Positions 22,799 to 34,857 of a stretch of 64,000 nt of DNA are shown here, in pieces. Numbering within the stretch: the stretch's first letter is position 1; each line of letters begins with the position of its first letter. Below the pieces are notes generated by a model. The model was not told the origin of the DNA. It ran no database searches and saw nothing but the letters and a program-made list of their open reading frames with translations. Origin of the DNA: Gremmenia infestans (taxonomy: Eukaryota > Ascomycota > Leotiomycetes > Helotiales > Hamatocanthoscyphaceae); assembly GCA_032629725.1 (NCBI GenBank), contig JAFEVB010000015.1:744001-808000 (forward strand), given 5' to 3'. The position numbers and the translations under genes are program-made.

Positions 22799-25238
22799 TC
22801 ATCGAAATGATTTGAAGGATTTGTGTGCTAATGGCGAAGAGCCTACGTGGGTAGTTCCTCGTGCCGAATCTCGAATACGGCCACCTCTCATATTTGGAGT
22901 ATTGGCACAGAATGCGCAAACGTAGACAGGAGGAAGACTCCGGCGGTCAATGCCAACACATTCAGCGTGGAGCCAATTGTCACAGGATTCGCTTGGAAAC
23001 GTAAGTAAGTGGGGTTCATCTTGAGCAATAGGAACCAACACATACCATTGAATCATAAAGCCGTCACTATCAGGCTTATTGCACACGCATCTCGTAGCGC
23101 CACTTCTCGAGCCAGGTGTAGTCCCATCAGGATCCGTAATTGTTGTTGGCGAAAGATTTGTGGAAGAGCCAAAGCCCGCGTATTGCGAGCTACGACGCGG
23201 ATGGTTGGACGAATAACGGTGATGTTGAGGATTACGAACCTTCGTCATTTGGATCTTCTTCCTATCTTCCATCACTTTCCGCAGCTCCCGCGTTGCGTCT
23301 CCCAAACCCTCATCATCATCCATCACGGTTTCTGCCTCACTTTCATCATGATGCAAAGATTGCTGGCTTGAAGACTCGGACTGACTATAGCCACTGCTGC
23401 TATGTCTCCTTGCATTAAGACCGCGATTCGAAGTCTCAAATCTAGCAAGTTTGGGGCCCTTGAATGGCGGTGGAGCTGTGAACGACGTGTTTCGACTTGG
23501 TATTAGAATTGGCTCATCGTCCGAGGAGGAGGAGTCTAGTGACGAGTAGAACTCCTCGCTCTTAGTTGATGGGCCTCCTGGAGTTGTCCTTGGCTCTTCT
23601 TGAATCGTCACAGTTTCCGTTCTAGCTCTTCCTTTGGCATCTATCGTAAACTTAACTTCCATTCGAGCTCGGGGAGCAGGTAGCTCGGGAATCGAGGAAA
23701 GGCTGGGCGGGCGTTGTTGCTTTACTGGAGAAGAACGACCCGTACGAGGTCTGACTCTGTCTTTACTACGGATTTAGTATGTATATACAAGTAAAGAAGT
23801 ACGGGCAAGAACTTACCTTGAACTCTCTTACCCCTAGTATCACTGATGCTGCGTTGGAGGCCCGGACGCGCCGATCCTTTGACTGGCGAGCTCATGGTCC
23901 CTCTTTCATAGCGATGGCCCTGCCTCATATCCCGAGATGTGCGAGACATGAGGAGCTCTTCTCGATCTCTAGAAGCCTCTCTTAATTGGTGCGAATAGGG
24001 TTCTAGAGGCACATGACTTGTGCCAGGGCGTGTAGGTGGTAGGGAAACGTCTTCGAATTCCGAAGGCATACTTACGGAGTTGTGGCGGCTGAAAAGAAGC
24101 CCTGGATCCACTGCACCGTCAAGTGTCACAGCAGAAAAGGGATCTTCTGTAGCGTGCGACGTGCTAAACTCAAATGGTGGCAAAGACGTTAGTGGCTGCT
24201 GTTGCTGCTGTTGCTCTGGCACCGAGATCTTTGGGGCTAAGGCCCTTTGACGCTTGCCAGTAGAGGCTGTGGACATAACCTTTTGCGGTGGTAGTCGCTG
24301 GCTCGACGGCATATTCACTGTCTCCTGGAACATCTGATTACTCCGCCCCCAATCGAAAGAGGTGCTGACTTTATGGGAAGAACTTGTGTTAAACATGCCG
24401 CCGTCGTCAGCAGCGAAGTCCATATCCATGCCGCCCATGCTAGTATCCCCCTCCCAAAATGGCTTGGTATTAGTGAATACAGGGGCGGTCGCAGGGGCAG
24501 ACATTGGATAGAAGAAATCTGCCGAGGTTGAAGGAAATGGCATCACGTTGGATTGCTGTGTTGGTGTTTGGGAAGAGCCATAGTGGCCTTCCTGAGAATC
24601 ATTCTGCATAGTGTTGGTCTGAAGTTTCGGCGCCAATTTCCTTGACCCTTTGGATGCCGTTGCTGGAGGAGTAGCTGTCTGTCCGCTGAAAGCTTCTTCC
24701 AAACGTTTCCTCGGCCTTCTTGGGGTCACCTTCTTCTTTGTGCTGTCATCGAATCGATTGCCGGCGGTTGAAGGTGGATATAGACCAGGGGACGATGGTA
24801 GTTGGTTTGATGGATCGACGGGGGCGAGGGGTAAATTTGGATTGGGCGAAAGGTGATGAACATGAGTTGCGATTTCAGCGTTGATATCCCCCGCACTAGA
24901 AAGCGGTCGCCTTTGGCCTGTGGTATTCAAAGGTGTGCCAATGTCAACATCAACGAAAGAGGGATGTTGCGAGCTTGTCAAGCGACCCGGCGTCGAGTGG
25001 AAGACTGAATATTCCTCTGCAAATTGGGGCGTCCAACCGCTCCTGTCCTCAAAGCTCGAAGTGTTGTTCCTGGGCGTTTGGAAAGTTGGGCTCGGGAAGT
25101 GGGCAGAAGTCGGAGTCTGCGTGGGGGTTGGAGGTTGGGCGTTTGGATTCCCAAAGCTAGTTGGCACAAATCAGTAAACGTTTACGCAGACAATTTTCAA
25201 AGGAACAGATACCTGAATGCCTGTTGATCCCAACTCAT
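22799..25238 (-). CDS. PHD-finger nuclear protein
   Basis: Four exons, 25238-25213, 25156-23817, 23760-23046 and 22991-22799, give 757 aa. The first exon is 26 nt (MSWDQQAF). Introns are 56, 56 and 54 nt. Residues 1 to ~550 are Pro/Ser/Thr/Gln-rich with a short poly-Gln run, a basic patch KKKVTPRRPRKR, and KRVQ-type basic segments, as in disordered transcription cofactors. An acidic Ser-rich stretch (SSLDSSSSDDE) follows. The C-terminal PHD finger reads CVCNKPDSDGFMIQ, then C-E-S-CDNWLHAECVGI and YVCAFC. The third intron splits the Cys codon of MIQC. The finger probably reads histone H3 tails; the sequence alone does not say whether it prefers H3K4me3, though W in DNWLH is the usual cage residue. 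It lies tail-to-head with LEU2. Confidence 0.9.
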
Positions 25239-26469
25239 AGCAAAGTTGCCTTGCTGAGATATAGCAAATGGGCCGAAGCAGAAGCGCTGCCTACAAAAGT
25301 GATGGGAGCCCTCCGATAGATTTTCTGAACCGACCACCACCCTCTTCTTTCCTTGATTGATATCAGGTGTGAGCTTTTATATGCTATGCAAGTATCGTCT
25401 ATAGCTTGGGTGGCTCAATAAGGTGTTGCAAGAGCGACTGTGGGGGTTTCGAGCAAACAAAGGATTCAGAACATGGCAAGCACGTAGCTTAGGGTATCTT
25501 TCGGTCCTAGATGTCGCCAATGGAGTCAGTACTCAAGTTTGAAGGTCAAAATCCAATTGGGCCTACCAAGATTATCATACAATCAGATGTTCACGGCCGT
25601 TGGAGGGGCTCAGGTCAGAAAGCGTAAGCAGAGGTATCGTCCCCAGTGCTAAGGGATAGAGTTGTGCTAGTTCTTTCTCAACCAACACTCACGATTAATT
25701 ACGAGCAAGCGAGCAGGTAGTTCTAGTCTTTAGCAGTCTTATAGAGGGTCCAGAATCCCCCGAGGAATGTCGTTGTTGCAAGCACACGATCGTCAGATTT
25801 GCAAGACGTTCCGGTATGAAGGAGCACAGTAACGAGAAAAAAAGGTACCAGGGTCGAGAGTCGTAGCGGGACCCGAATTCTACCAAACCCACAGAGACGC
25901 CTAGGCCAGGCTGAAGAATTATTATTATTTACTGGCGTTCTGCTGGAGTTTCTCAGAGCATTATTATCGACTTGTAGGAAGGTTTGGAGGAATGCTCATT
26001 TCAGTGGCCTAGAAGGGTAGGAACGGCGTCAGAGAGCGTGATGATCAAGGCAACGAAGCGCGGAGGTAAGCTTGCATCTGCAGCCCGTAAATAGCTTAAA
26101 AGTATATACACGGTAAAAGGATGGGGAAGCTCAAGCCTAAGATGTTCCGTAAGGCGCGCGGAGCTGTACGATTGAGAGAATAGCAGGCGGCCGCTTGGTT
26201 GAGTAGGCAATGCATCTGCTGGGGGTTCCTTCTTGCGAGCCAGTGAGGTTCCTCATACAAGTTTTGTCAAGTATTGCAGAGACAACGTACAGAGTATTTA
26301 CCCGTTTCCGAGCCGGATTGAATGAGAAAGGCTTGATAGAGAACGAGCTTCATAACCTAGGTACATGGCATTTTGTGAAAGATGTGGATTTCCATGTACT
26401 TCGTACCGCTCTAGAGGAGCATTAGCGTGAAGCCCAGTCTGGTCCGCCACTACTGTACTCACTCTCGAG

Positions 26470-26562
26470 CTGTGGACAAAAAGCGGCACTTATTTCTATC
26501 AGCTCTTCGCCTCCCCCTCCGCCTGGAACATCGTAAATTGGTGCCGCTTTTTCTGTCATTCG
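26470..26562. mobile_element. MITE-like element, copy B
   Basis: Left end CTGTGGACAAAAAGCGGCAC; the right end is, as reverse complement, GAATGACAGAAAAAGCGGCAC. Length about 93 bp. A GAG triplet flanks both sides, which could be a chance match or part of a target duplication. Confidence 0.65.
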
Positions 26563-28617
26563 CGAGCCACTGCATTGCATCTTTTGACTCATGTATCCAT
26601 AATATGGGATGATCGATTGTACCTGCATACAGGATATGATTCGACCATACACATTTGCATTCAGCGGTTCCTGGAGTCTGCTTTCTGCCCAACAGATCGA
26701 TCCAAGAACTGGAAGGACCTGCATTAAAGCATTTGCCAAGTGCAAGGACAAGTGCAAGTGGACGAAACCTTCTTCTTCTTGAGATCCACCCCACCTACCC
26801 TCCAGGAGTCAGGACGCCAAAGTCCGCTAAATCATTATAATCTCCGTCTGTGTGGCCAATATGTGCCCAGAGCTTCCTTCCAAAGTCAATCAGATATGTC
26901 ATCATCTTTTCAGATAACACCGAGTTCCTCGTACCTTTTTCCGCTTCTGCGAATGGATCCCTAGCATCTAGCAGACAAATCTCCGAAAAACACCAATGAA
27001 AAGCTGTTCACTCAGAGCGTATGAATCCAACATATCTTTATGTTTTGCTTCTGAGTTCGCCTAAAATGGTAGGATATGAAAATCCGTACCTACTGTACTC
27101 TGTACAGCACAGCATGCGTCAGATGTGGCTTCAGGGTGTAATAACCGAATGGTTCTCGACGAACGCCGCAAGCCTACATCTGGTTATCCCAAAACTCCAT
27201 CCTCCCATCATCCTTGATCAACAAGGGGAGCGTCTACGCAGTAGCTCCATCGATTCGACCCTTCCTGGCTTCAAACCCGAAAGAATAGTTCAAGCAGATA
27301 CTCTTCAACGAATGGGGGGTTATCTATCGCGGGTTTCCTTTCCTAGAGAAACAGACGGCACAGCAAAGTCAATTATTGACCAACCAGTCACATCTCCAAT
27401 TTGAACCTCAGCTGGACCAGAGTTCGTCCTAACTATCTCCCCCTAGAAATAGGGGCAGGTAACAGCTTGCGACTTATAACCATGCATTAGAAAGCTGCTT
27501 GCCGGCTTGCCGACTCGGAGCCAAGAGACAGGGTCGGTACTTTCTTTTCTTTTTGTATATGAGGTTATACCTACGGGCTCTGAACGCACCCCGATATGTC
27601 TCCTTGATCACTGGGCTTTCCTGGGACATTTTCACCTAATGTATGTTGTTGACAGCACCGAAATACTGCTCACAATGTCCTTCAAGTACAAAGATGGTAG
27701 AAGCCCTTCCACTGAAGCATTCTTAAGAGTAACACTTAACACGTGCCCCAAACCCCCTCGTTTCCCTCCTCCCCGACCCCACCACGCCAATTTTCAACAT
27801 CCAGCCCAGTCCGCAAGGCACAAGCCACCCCCTCGCTACGTCTTCCTGTACGCATCACCAAGCAATTACAAAGTCCAACAAACGCATGAAATATTGCGCG
27901 GCTGCCAGCCACTCGTTCCACGACCTAGCACAATAGCGTTATCGGCTTGCTCGCCCAAGATAGGGGCTACGCTACCCCTCCCCCTCCATGGTTTATCCTG
28001 TTGAAATACCAGTATTCTACGCAGCAACGTCATTATCTATTACTTCTACTCGTATTCACCCGCAGGTTCCCATTCATGCGTTAGAGTAAAGTTACTTATC
28101 CATCTAGTCTCTTGAAACTTTCCAGCCTCACCTATTCATCTGACGCATGCACGCATCTCAGTCACCTGACTGCCCAGGGCTAACGATGGCTCACGCTCCT
28201 TCAAGCCTCCAATTATTCATCAATGAAGAGGCCAATTAATACCAACATCTATTTCTATTTTCTCAATCCGGCTCCCAGCGCCAGTCCAGCATTCCCATTC
28301 CATCATGTGATTACACCTCACCTGACTTTCCACTGGAACATACATTGCCGCGGCTTCGCAACTGGATTAGCGGCCAAGAGAGCCGTAAGGGATATAGAAA
28401 TCCTATCATACTGATCAAAATGGCGTTATTCCCCTTGAACTATAAAATGAAATCATAAAATGCAAGGCTAATAAAATAAATTATCAAATGTCACCTCAGT
28501 CTCCTTCCTATCTAAGCATTAACTTATCTATACCTCTACTGTATCATCAAGCCATATAATAAAACACCCCCAAGAAACATACCATACCTAGTTATTACTG
28601 TACCCACCCCACTCACT

Positions 28618-28646
28618 CCCACTCACTCACTCACTCACTCAAGATT
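28618..28646. repeat. (CACT)n microsatellite
   Basis: Run of CACT/ACTC tetramers, about seven units with one imperfect unit. Confidence 0.85.
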
Positions 28647-28966
28647 CCAAATAAACCCTGTCGGATCTCAGAAACCATTAATTAATCAAACAATCCTTCA
28701 TTTCATTTCATCCCATCCTATCCACCATCAAAGCGCAGCGCACTTTTACATCAAAGTAATCACAAACTCACAAACTTAAAACCATTAGTTCCCCTCCTGA
28801 AGACATGGCGTTTCATTCATTTATTTCCCAGGGGTACTCCGTAGTCGAGAGAGACATTTTGGCGCGTATGATCTTCCGACCCTGCGCGCGGCCACGGATC
28901 TGGACATCCCATCCCATCCCTCGCGCTTAGCCGAGGGATGAAGGAAGGATGGAGAAAGGGATGGGC

Positions 28967-28997
28967 GGCTCAGCTCAGCTCAGCTCAGCTCAGCTCA
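28967..28997. repeat. (CAGCT)n pentamer repeat
   Basis: About six perfect GCTCA units (CTCAGCTCAGCTCAGCTCAG and onward) just after a GC-rich segment. Confidence 0.88.
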
Positions 28998-29211
28998 ACG
29001 AATGAACGGAGTCTCCGGGATCGCATCGCTGCTGGTTACTTGATGGGGAAGGAGTTGAGATTTTGAGGAGAGAGGAGAAAGGGTTGTTTGTAGCGAGCGA
29101 AGCGGGTTCGAAAGGGGTGGGGTGCTTGCTGTTATTGTATTTGTTTACGATATGAGACTTCTTGGCCGTGGGTTCTTTCTTGCTTTCTTTTTTTGAAGTC
29201 ATTTTCTTCAT
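28990..29211 (-). CDS. Short Lys/Ser-rich ORF, doubtful gene
   Basis: A 73-codon ATG ORF opening MKKMTSKKESKKEP, then KHPTPFEPASLATNNPF. It is hydrophilic and its 3' end runs into the CAGCT repeat. It lies downstream of and in the same direction as the Rua1_C gene. No family is recognised; listed only because it is the best ORF in a large gap. Confidence 0.15.
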   Translation of the reverse strand: MKKMTSKKESKKEPTAKKSHIVNKYNNSKHPTPFEPASLATNNPFSSLLKISTPSPSSNQQRCDPGDSVHSLS

Positions 29212-29589
29212 TATAGCTATCTACTAGATGGTATCATATGCATGGTCAGGAAACTACTCTGCCACGTATTCACAAAACATACCGGGGGAATATATACCAA
29301 GCGAATTAGAATGTCGATTTTTGATCTTGTGTGTTGGTTTGATGATGGTCGATGGTCCTTTGTTCGCTTGCGGTTCATAAAATCATCACCAGAAAATTAT
29401 TCCTCCTCTTTATAGAGCTCAGAGCTCGTTTCTCCTTAGACTTCAAGTTCCCCTCCATACCCGATGAGTAGTTGAATTCGTCATTCGTGCATTGACGCGG
29501 ACCCGCCATTCGCCGCGCTCCTTTTCTTTCTTTCTTTCAAAACCCAGACGCGAAAAGCAATTCAAAGCAGTGACAAAAGAAATCTGAGG

Positions 29590-31618
29590 TCAAATCATTC
29601 CTGACAGGCCTTCCAAAGGATTGATTGTCGTTTTCCGATTCTGCCGCGCTTGGCTTTGATGAAGCATACCTGGTGTAACGGGGGTATTGGCGACCGAGTT
29701 ACTCGGGGTCATCTGGGGTGTCATCGGCGGCTCGGTTTTCGGTTTTGCCATAGTCGAAGCGCCCAGCGCACGAGTATGAGAAGATTCACGACGACGCTTC
29801 GGCGCGTCCTTGATTTTAGGGTGCGTGTGGCACTTTTGCGAAAGTCAGCAACAGGTTCTAGTAGAATAACAAATATTGGACTTACTTTGTAGGCGTGTCT
29901 GAACCAGGTGGTGCCCTTCTTCTTGCTGCTCACCAGTGCAACCCACTCGTTACAGCTGCCGCACAGACCCTCCCACACATCTGGGTTACCATCCATGCGG
30001 CGCGTCTCTTGCGGCTCTTGGAACGGGCTGCCCGTCGCAGCGCTGATACCATGTGTGAAACTTTTATCGTACCAGAAAGCGCTGTTCTTCAAGACAAGCC
30101 ATCTCCCGGGCTTGCAGATTCCACACCAACCTTCGCGCTTGTTCCCATGACCACGTACCCATCTCGGCGTGTAAAGGTCTCCGTCAAAGCGCAGTTCCTG
30201 CTCATGTGGCACCAAGTCTGAATCGCTCGGGTTCATATCCTCCGGAGGCGGCGGAACTTGCTCTTCGTGGAGAGACGCATATAGATCCGGGGGGTCGCTT
30301 AAGTCGGTGTAGTGCGAATGTAGCGAATGCGGATCAGCGTTGCTTTGGAGCATCCGGAAAAGCCCATGGGAGAGTAGGGGTGGTGGAGCTTCAAATTGGT
30401 GTGTTTCCTGGTAGTTTCCGGAGGGAAGTAGCATGCTGTTACGATGGAAGCCTGTGTTGTTCTGAATAAGGAATGGGTGTTGTTGCGTTTGTAGATTGCT
30501 CAAGTTCAGCGGAAGTTGAGCGTTTGGTAGTATCGGGGAGGAGTGTCTCGATGACATGCGTGGAGGGTGGGGTGTAAAAATCTCATGACCTTGGTGATAG
30601 ATAAAAGGAGAAGGTCGCCTATTTTGTGCGGGGGCGTAGGAACCAGTAGACCATCTCTTGTTGCGGCTGCTGTCCATGTTGTAGGGTGCAGATCGCATAC
30701 TTGGACGGGGTGAAGGCGAGGCGCGGCCTCTGCTCTGTGTTCGAGCAAGCTCGGAACGGTGCTGTGGTGTCATTCTCGGTGATGCCACGGGTGATAGTTG
30801 GGTCGAAGACATGAGGGAGTTGCGATTTGAACGGGGTGGGTAGTCAGAACTGTATGATTGCGCTTCTGATAACGTAGTAGAGAAGTCATCATATGATTGC
30901 ATCTCAGAGAGCGCCCCAGTTGTCGACATTGTAAAAGAAGAGCCGGACATGCGCCTAGAACTGTACGAGGGCTCCAAACTTAGACGATCACTGTCCATTC
31001 CAGGTCCAGAAAAACGCAAGTCGAGGATTGGAGCACTCTCGTCTGTTGAAAATTGTTGACCCATATGCATATCTGTGTCAAGATTCTGCAAGTCCATCCC
31101 ATCATCGCAAGCCTTAGACTGCCAGCCATCTGTGGCGCCTGTCAGATGAAGGTTCCCATCGAGTGCTCCTCTCTCATTCCAGAAAGACTTACTTTCACCA
31201 CCGGAGGTAGAGGGGTAAAAGTCTTGCTGTACTGAGTATGTCTGAGGAAGCCCATCATTGACTGGCTGCATTGGCATAGTCGATGAGTCCCAGGCAGGTA
31301 AAGAGTTGAACTCTTCGGAGAAGGAATAAGGAAATACAGATTCGTGAATTGTCGCTGGTCGAGGTCTCGACACAGGAGGGGTCGGCGAGGACCACATTCC
31401 AAGTCCAAGTGGTTCGGCCTTTACCGATAATTCAGTTGGATTCATAGTAACCGAGGAAAACGGTCTGGGAGAAAAGTCCCTTCTAAACTTGTTGTTTGGG
31501 TTGAATGTATATGAGGGTGTTTGGATTTGTTGCTGGTTACTACGCTTGAGGTAAGTAATAGAGTCTTGCGGGACAGTGGTGGGATGCCTCACAACTGCGC
31601 TTGATCCGAGGAGTCCAT
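29590..31618 (-). CDS. Rua1 C-terminal domain transcription regulator (DUF4451 type)
   Basis: Three exons, 31618-31593 (26 nt, MDSSDQAQ), 31539-29886 and 29832-29590, both introns 53 nt, total 640 aa. Residues 1-470 are disordered: Ser/Pro/Met/Gln-rich, with repeated RRMSGSSF-like and RMTPQHR patches. The conserved C-terminal domain starts near YTPRWVRGHGNKREGWCGIC and continues KPGRWLVLKNSAFWYDK, FTHGISAATG, PQETRRMDGNPDVWEGLCGSC, WVALVSSKKKG, TTWFRHAYK and, across the intron, CHTHPK. The six or so Cys/His residues suggest a zinc-bound fold. Ustilago maydis Rua1, which names the domain, activates a glycolipid cluster; the target here is unknown. The tail ends in NPLEGLSGMI. An internal start at 31445 (MNPTELSVK) is possible, but the short first exon joins in frame and gives a longer, natural N-terminus. 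Confidence 0.92.
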
Positions 31619-33480
31619 GACGAAGTGTCGTCCACGTTGTATCGATTATAAGCCAGCCCTGACAACCATCGTCGTCAGCGATGATAAGTAGTCTTATGAA
31701 GAGTTATGAAGACCAGAAGGTGGAGCATAGTCCACGCGCAGTAAGATCAACTAGAACGGTTTATAAGAATACCTGTAACTTACCAGGCGGGTTAAGATCG
31801 GAGGATATCCACTCGATATGAATGAGGTGTAAGGAATGCGTAGAGTTTCTGCGGAGCTTCCGAGAAACGAAATTGGACAATTGATGCCTCGCGATTGAGG
31901 AAGTGGGGGATGTATTTACTACCAGATCGGTTGACCAAAAGGAGTGTGAAATGAGTTTGTGCTATGCAAAAGTATAGGAACAAACTCGTTTGGATCTGCG
32001 TAGCCTGGCTTGACCTAGATGAGAGCCAGCTCCCAGTATATAGAGCAGAGGAAAGCGAAATTAAATGGCCGTAAAGGAGTGAGTGGCCGACTGGAATAGG
32101 AAGACTTGCGATTGGGACAAGGAGGAAAGAGGTGGAAGAGGGGCACTGGGCGGTGCTGCATCCTTGAGTAATAAGAAGAGAAAGAGGTTCCTTAACAGCC
32201 CTGTCCCGGGATCGGGAGGTGTCTCAACCCATGTCGGTGTTTTTGATAGTTGATACAAGCCAAACAGTAAGTACAAAACTTGCGTGGTACAGGCTCAGGA
32301 AAGGACAGGAACGATACTGGGCCCACCAGCCTTGGCATCCTGGGGGTTCACTATAGTAGGAGTCCATTTGTAGCTAGGATCGAATCTACGGTATCGAAAC
32401 CCGACAGAGCCAGGGTTGAATAGAGGGACTGTATTGGTCATGGAACAACGATTTGCTAGCATGTGTTCACGGTTCATCTACTGTACTGTACTTCGTAGCA
32501 GTTACGAAGAACCTAGAGTACTGTATTTACTGCCCACTAAAGAAGGGGGTGGCTTGTCGGTCTCATGCGACGCCACCACATTATACTACGGAGTATAGAC
32601 AACCTTATCTGGGGTAAGCCGGGCTTACGAGTTAGAAGGGCAAGAAGCCTGGACGGCTGAGGGTGTACAGTAAGTACCTACGTGTACGTACGTATATGAT
32701 GCGAATAGCCCACCACACGCTCAAATGTTGTTGGAAAACCAGTACAGTACCATCTGTCCTCTGATGGTACTGTAAGTTTGGACAGGGCCACAGAAGTCCA
32801 ACTTTGTAACGTCTGGCTAGGCCTTTGATCTTGAACAAATCACCATTCCGACATTTAGAGTCACCAATCATATCCATCACCTTGCCCTGCTACTGTACAG
32901 TACAGTCAGTACATCAAGACCGCTGCCACCAGTCAGCTCAACCAACGCTCAGGGATTACGCTTAGTCGCAAGATCCGGACCGGCTCTTGTTTGAGGATCT
33001 TCCACACTGGCAGGGGTTCTCCCCGGATGTTGTGAGAAAGACAGCAGGGCAATATCAGCCCTGCTATTATTGCTATCGTGTTGTTCGAGGCCTTGGACTC
33101 TTTAGGTACGGCAACCCCGCCGCCAGCTGTACAAGAAACACGCCAACCAAACTAGCCGGAATGCTAGTGGCGGTAGATGAATGAGGACTCTTGTTCAGCA
33201 GGCGAATGCAACAATGAATGAGTCTTTGAGATATGATATGAGAGGGGAGGGGGGAGCCTTCGCGGCGAAAGTTTCAAGTTGTGTGTTGCGAGCAGTGAGG
33301 TTTACTGTTATTTGTGGACATGTCAGTGAAGTTGCTGCACGCAGGTCGTGGGGTGGTCGTGGCTGTGGCTATGGAATGAGTGAAGCGAAGCGACAGCGAC
33401 AGCGACCCAACAGATGCTGGGATGCAGAAGCGAGCCTTGTTTTACTAACAACCTGAAACGATGCGCGTGCAAGGAAGTCA

Positions 33481-33516
33481 AGGGGAGGGGAAGGGGAAGG
33501 GGAAGGGGAAGGGGTA
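33481..33516. repeat. (GGGGAA)n microsatellite
   Basis: Five to six imperfect GGGGAA units on the plus strand. Confidence 0.88.
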
Positions 33517-34179
33517 AAAATGGTTAAAAAGCGCCAAAGAAGGGTGGATGGGGGGACCCTGGCTATAGTAAGGTAATGTATCCGCTGCTGTAGCCGAATG
33601 GGAATAGTTCCAAAATAGACGTGCATGCGCTGACACTGTCCTGTACTGTATCCACTACCAACTCGACCTCAAGACTTGAGATCAAGTCATTCGAGTCGCA
33701 GCCAACTGTGGTGTCGGTGCGGATGCGGATGAGTTTTTGCAACAATGTTGAAGGCTGACATGCTGGATCGCCATTCTATCTGATACCGCCCGTTCTACCG
33801 AGTACTTCTATAAGAGTACTTCTATAAAAGACCTCCAACCTACATACAGTACACCGTACCGCATTGTGCATCATACACACCCAACCGCCAACCAACCATA
33901 CAAAATACTGCCCGCCATCAGCGTCCAACCTACCACCTTCGGAGCTCCTAAAGTTTCTAGATGATGGCTGGCTATTTTGGGAGCCGTGTGAGATCAGTAG
34001 GCCAGCAAACATAGTGCAGCTCGGCCCGTTGACTTCAGGTTCTAGAACTTCGCCCTGTTGAAATTGAGATGAACTTAGGGCCAAACAAAAAATCACACCT
34101 TCTCGTTGTCCTTTCCCTCCTAGACTCGTGAGACGAAACAACCACGGACCTTGACAAACATACATCGGCTTGATCTCGC

Positions 34180-34275
34180 TGTGGACAGACAAAGCGGCAC
34201 TTGGAAGTATTATCATCGGCTTTTAATGTCCCCCGCCAAGGACTTTACGGATTGATGCCACTTTTTCTGTCTGCC
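34180..34275. mobile_element. MITE-like element, copy C
   Basis: Left end CTGTGGACAGACAAAGCGGC; right end, as reverse complement, GGCAGACAGAAAAAGTGGCA. Length about 96 bp, non-coding interior. Confidence 0.65.
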
Positions 34276-34857
34276 GCAGTGCCGCGAGTTTATGTACCCT
34301 GCTACAGTACCCTCAGCCCTCTAGGTCCTTGCCGTGCGGCTTGCCTGGTGCTCGCATGAACTTCACTTCTCAATCCGGGAAATGGACTTGCCTGATGTAG
34401 ATAATCACCATCAATAATAGAACACTCATATGAAAATCTTATGCCAACGATGCCACTCCGGCTGAATAGAGAATAGACCCATATGATCCGCGTCCACGCG
34501 TCCATACCTCCGTACGGAGCTTTTCTCTCGTTTCCTAGTCTCGTTCAGACACGATCGACTCATCACCTCGCCTTATCGTAGATCATGATTCTTGTTTCCT
34601 GTTTCCTCAAGCCTCAGCTTTAACGCCATCCAAATTCATGCAAACACCCAAAAGAGATATCGCTTCCAAAACGATACCATCACCCATCCCCCTTAATCGT
34701 AGAGGCTGGATCATTTTCGAATGATCCCTACTAACCATAAACGCCATCTTTAATCCTATCTAGAGTTCCCCAGATGGTTGCCTAGATAGGTTCCCAGCTC
34801 TGGGGCTCCCTTGCAATCAATTAATTCTTTCCAGAAGCAAGATCGAATCCTTCGTAT

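Larger units (their letters stand above)
25239..29589. other. 4.35-kb non-coding stretch
   Basis: Lies between the PHD gene promoter and the 3' end of the Rua1_C gene. It holds MITE copy B (26470-26562), two microsatellites (28618-28646 and 28967-28997) and only weak ORFs (for example 27021-27404 and 27507-28004 on plus) that show no family features. A low-complexity 73-aa ORF on minus (28990-29211) is described separately. A long 5' leader or a non-coding RNA could occupy part of it, but I see no direct sign. Confidence 0.5.
31619..34857. promoter_or_regulatory. 3.2-kb upstream region of the Rua1_C gene
   Basis: No gene is visible. It has several copies of the palindromic GTACTGTAC/TACAGTAC motif between 32.4 and 34.3 kb, a GGGGAA microsatellite, and MITE copy C. 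Such a long promoter is common for developmental regulators. Confidence 0.45.

Noticed and set aside
27021..28004. Two moderate plus-strand ORFs (127 and 165 codons) in the 4.3-kb gap
   Set aside because: Composition not protein-like, no domain, no credible splice links; best seen as chance ORFs.
29102..29125. GGTTCGA-like box of a possible tRNA gene
   Set aside because: No matching A box or cloverleaf could be drawn, so no tRNA is called.
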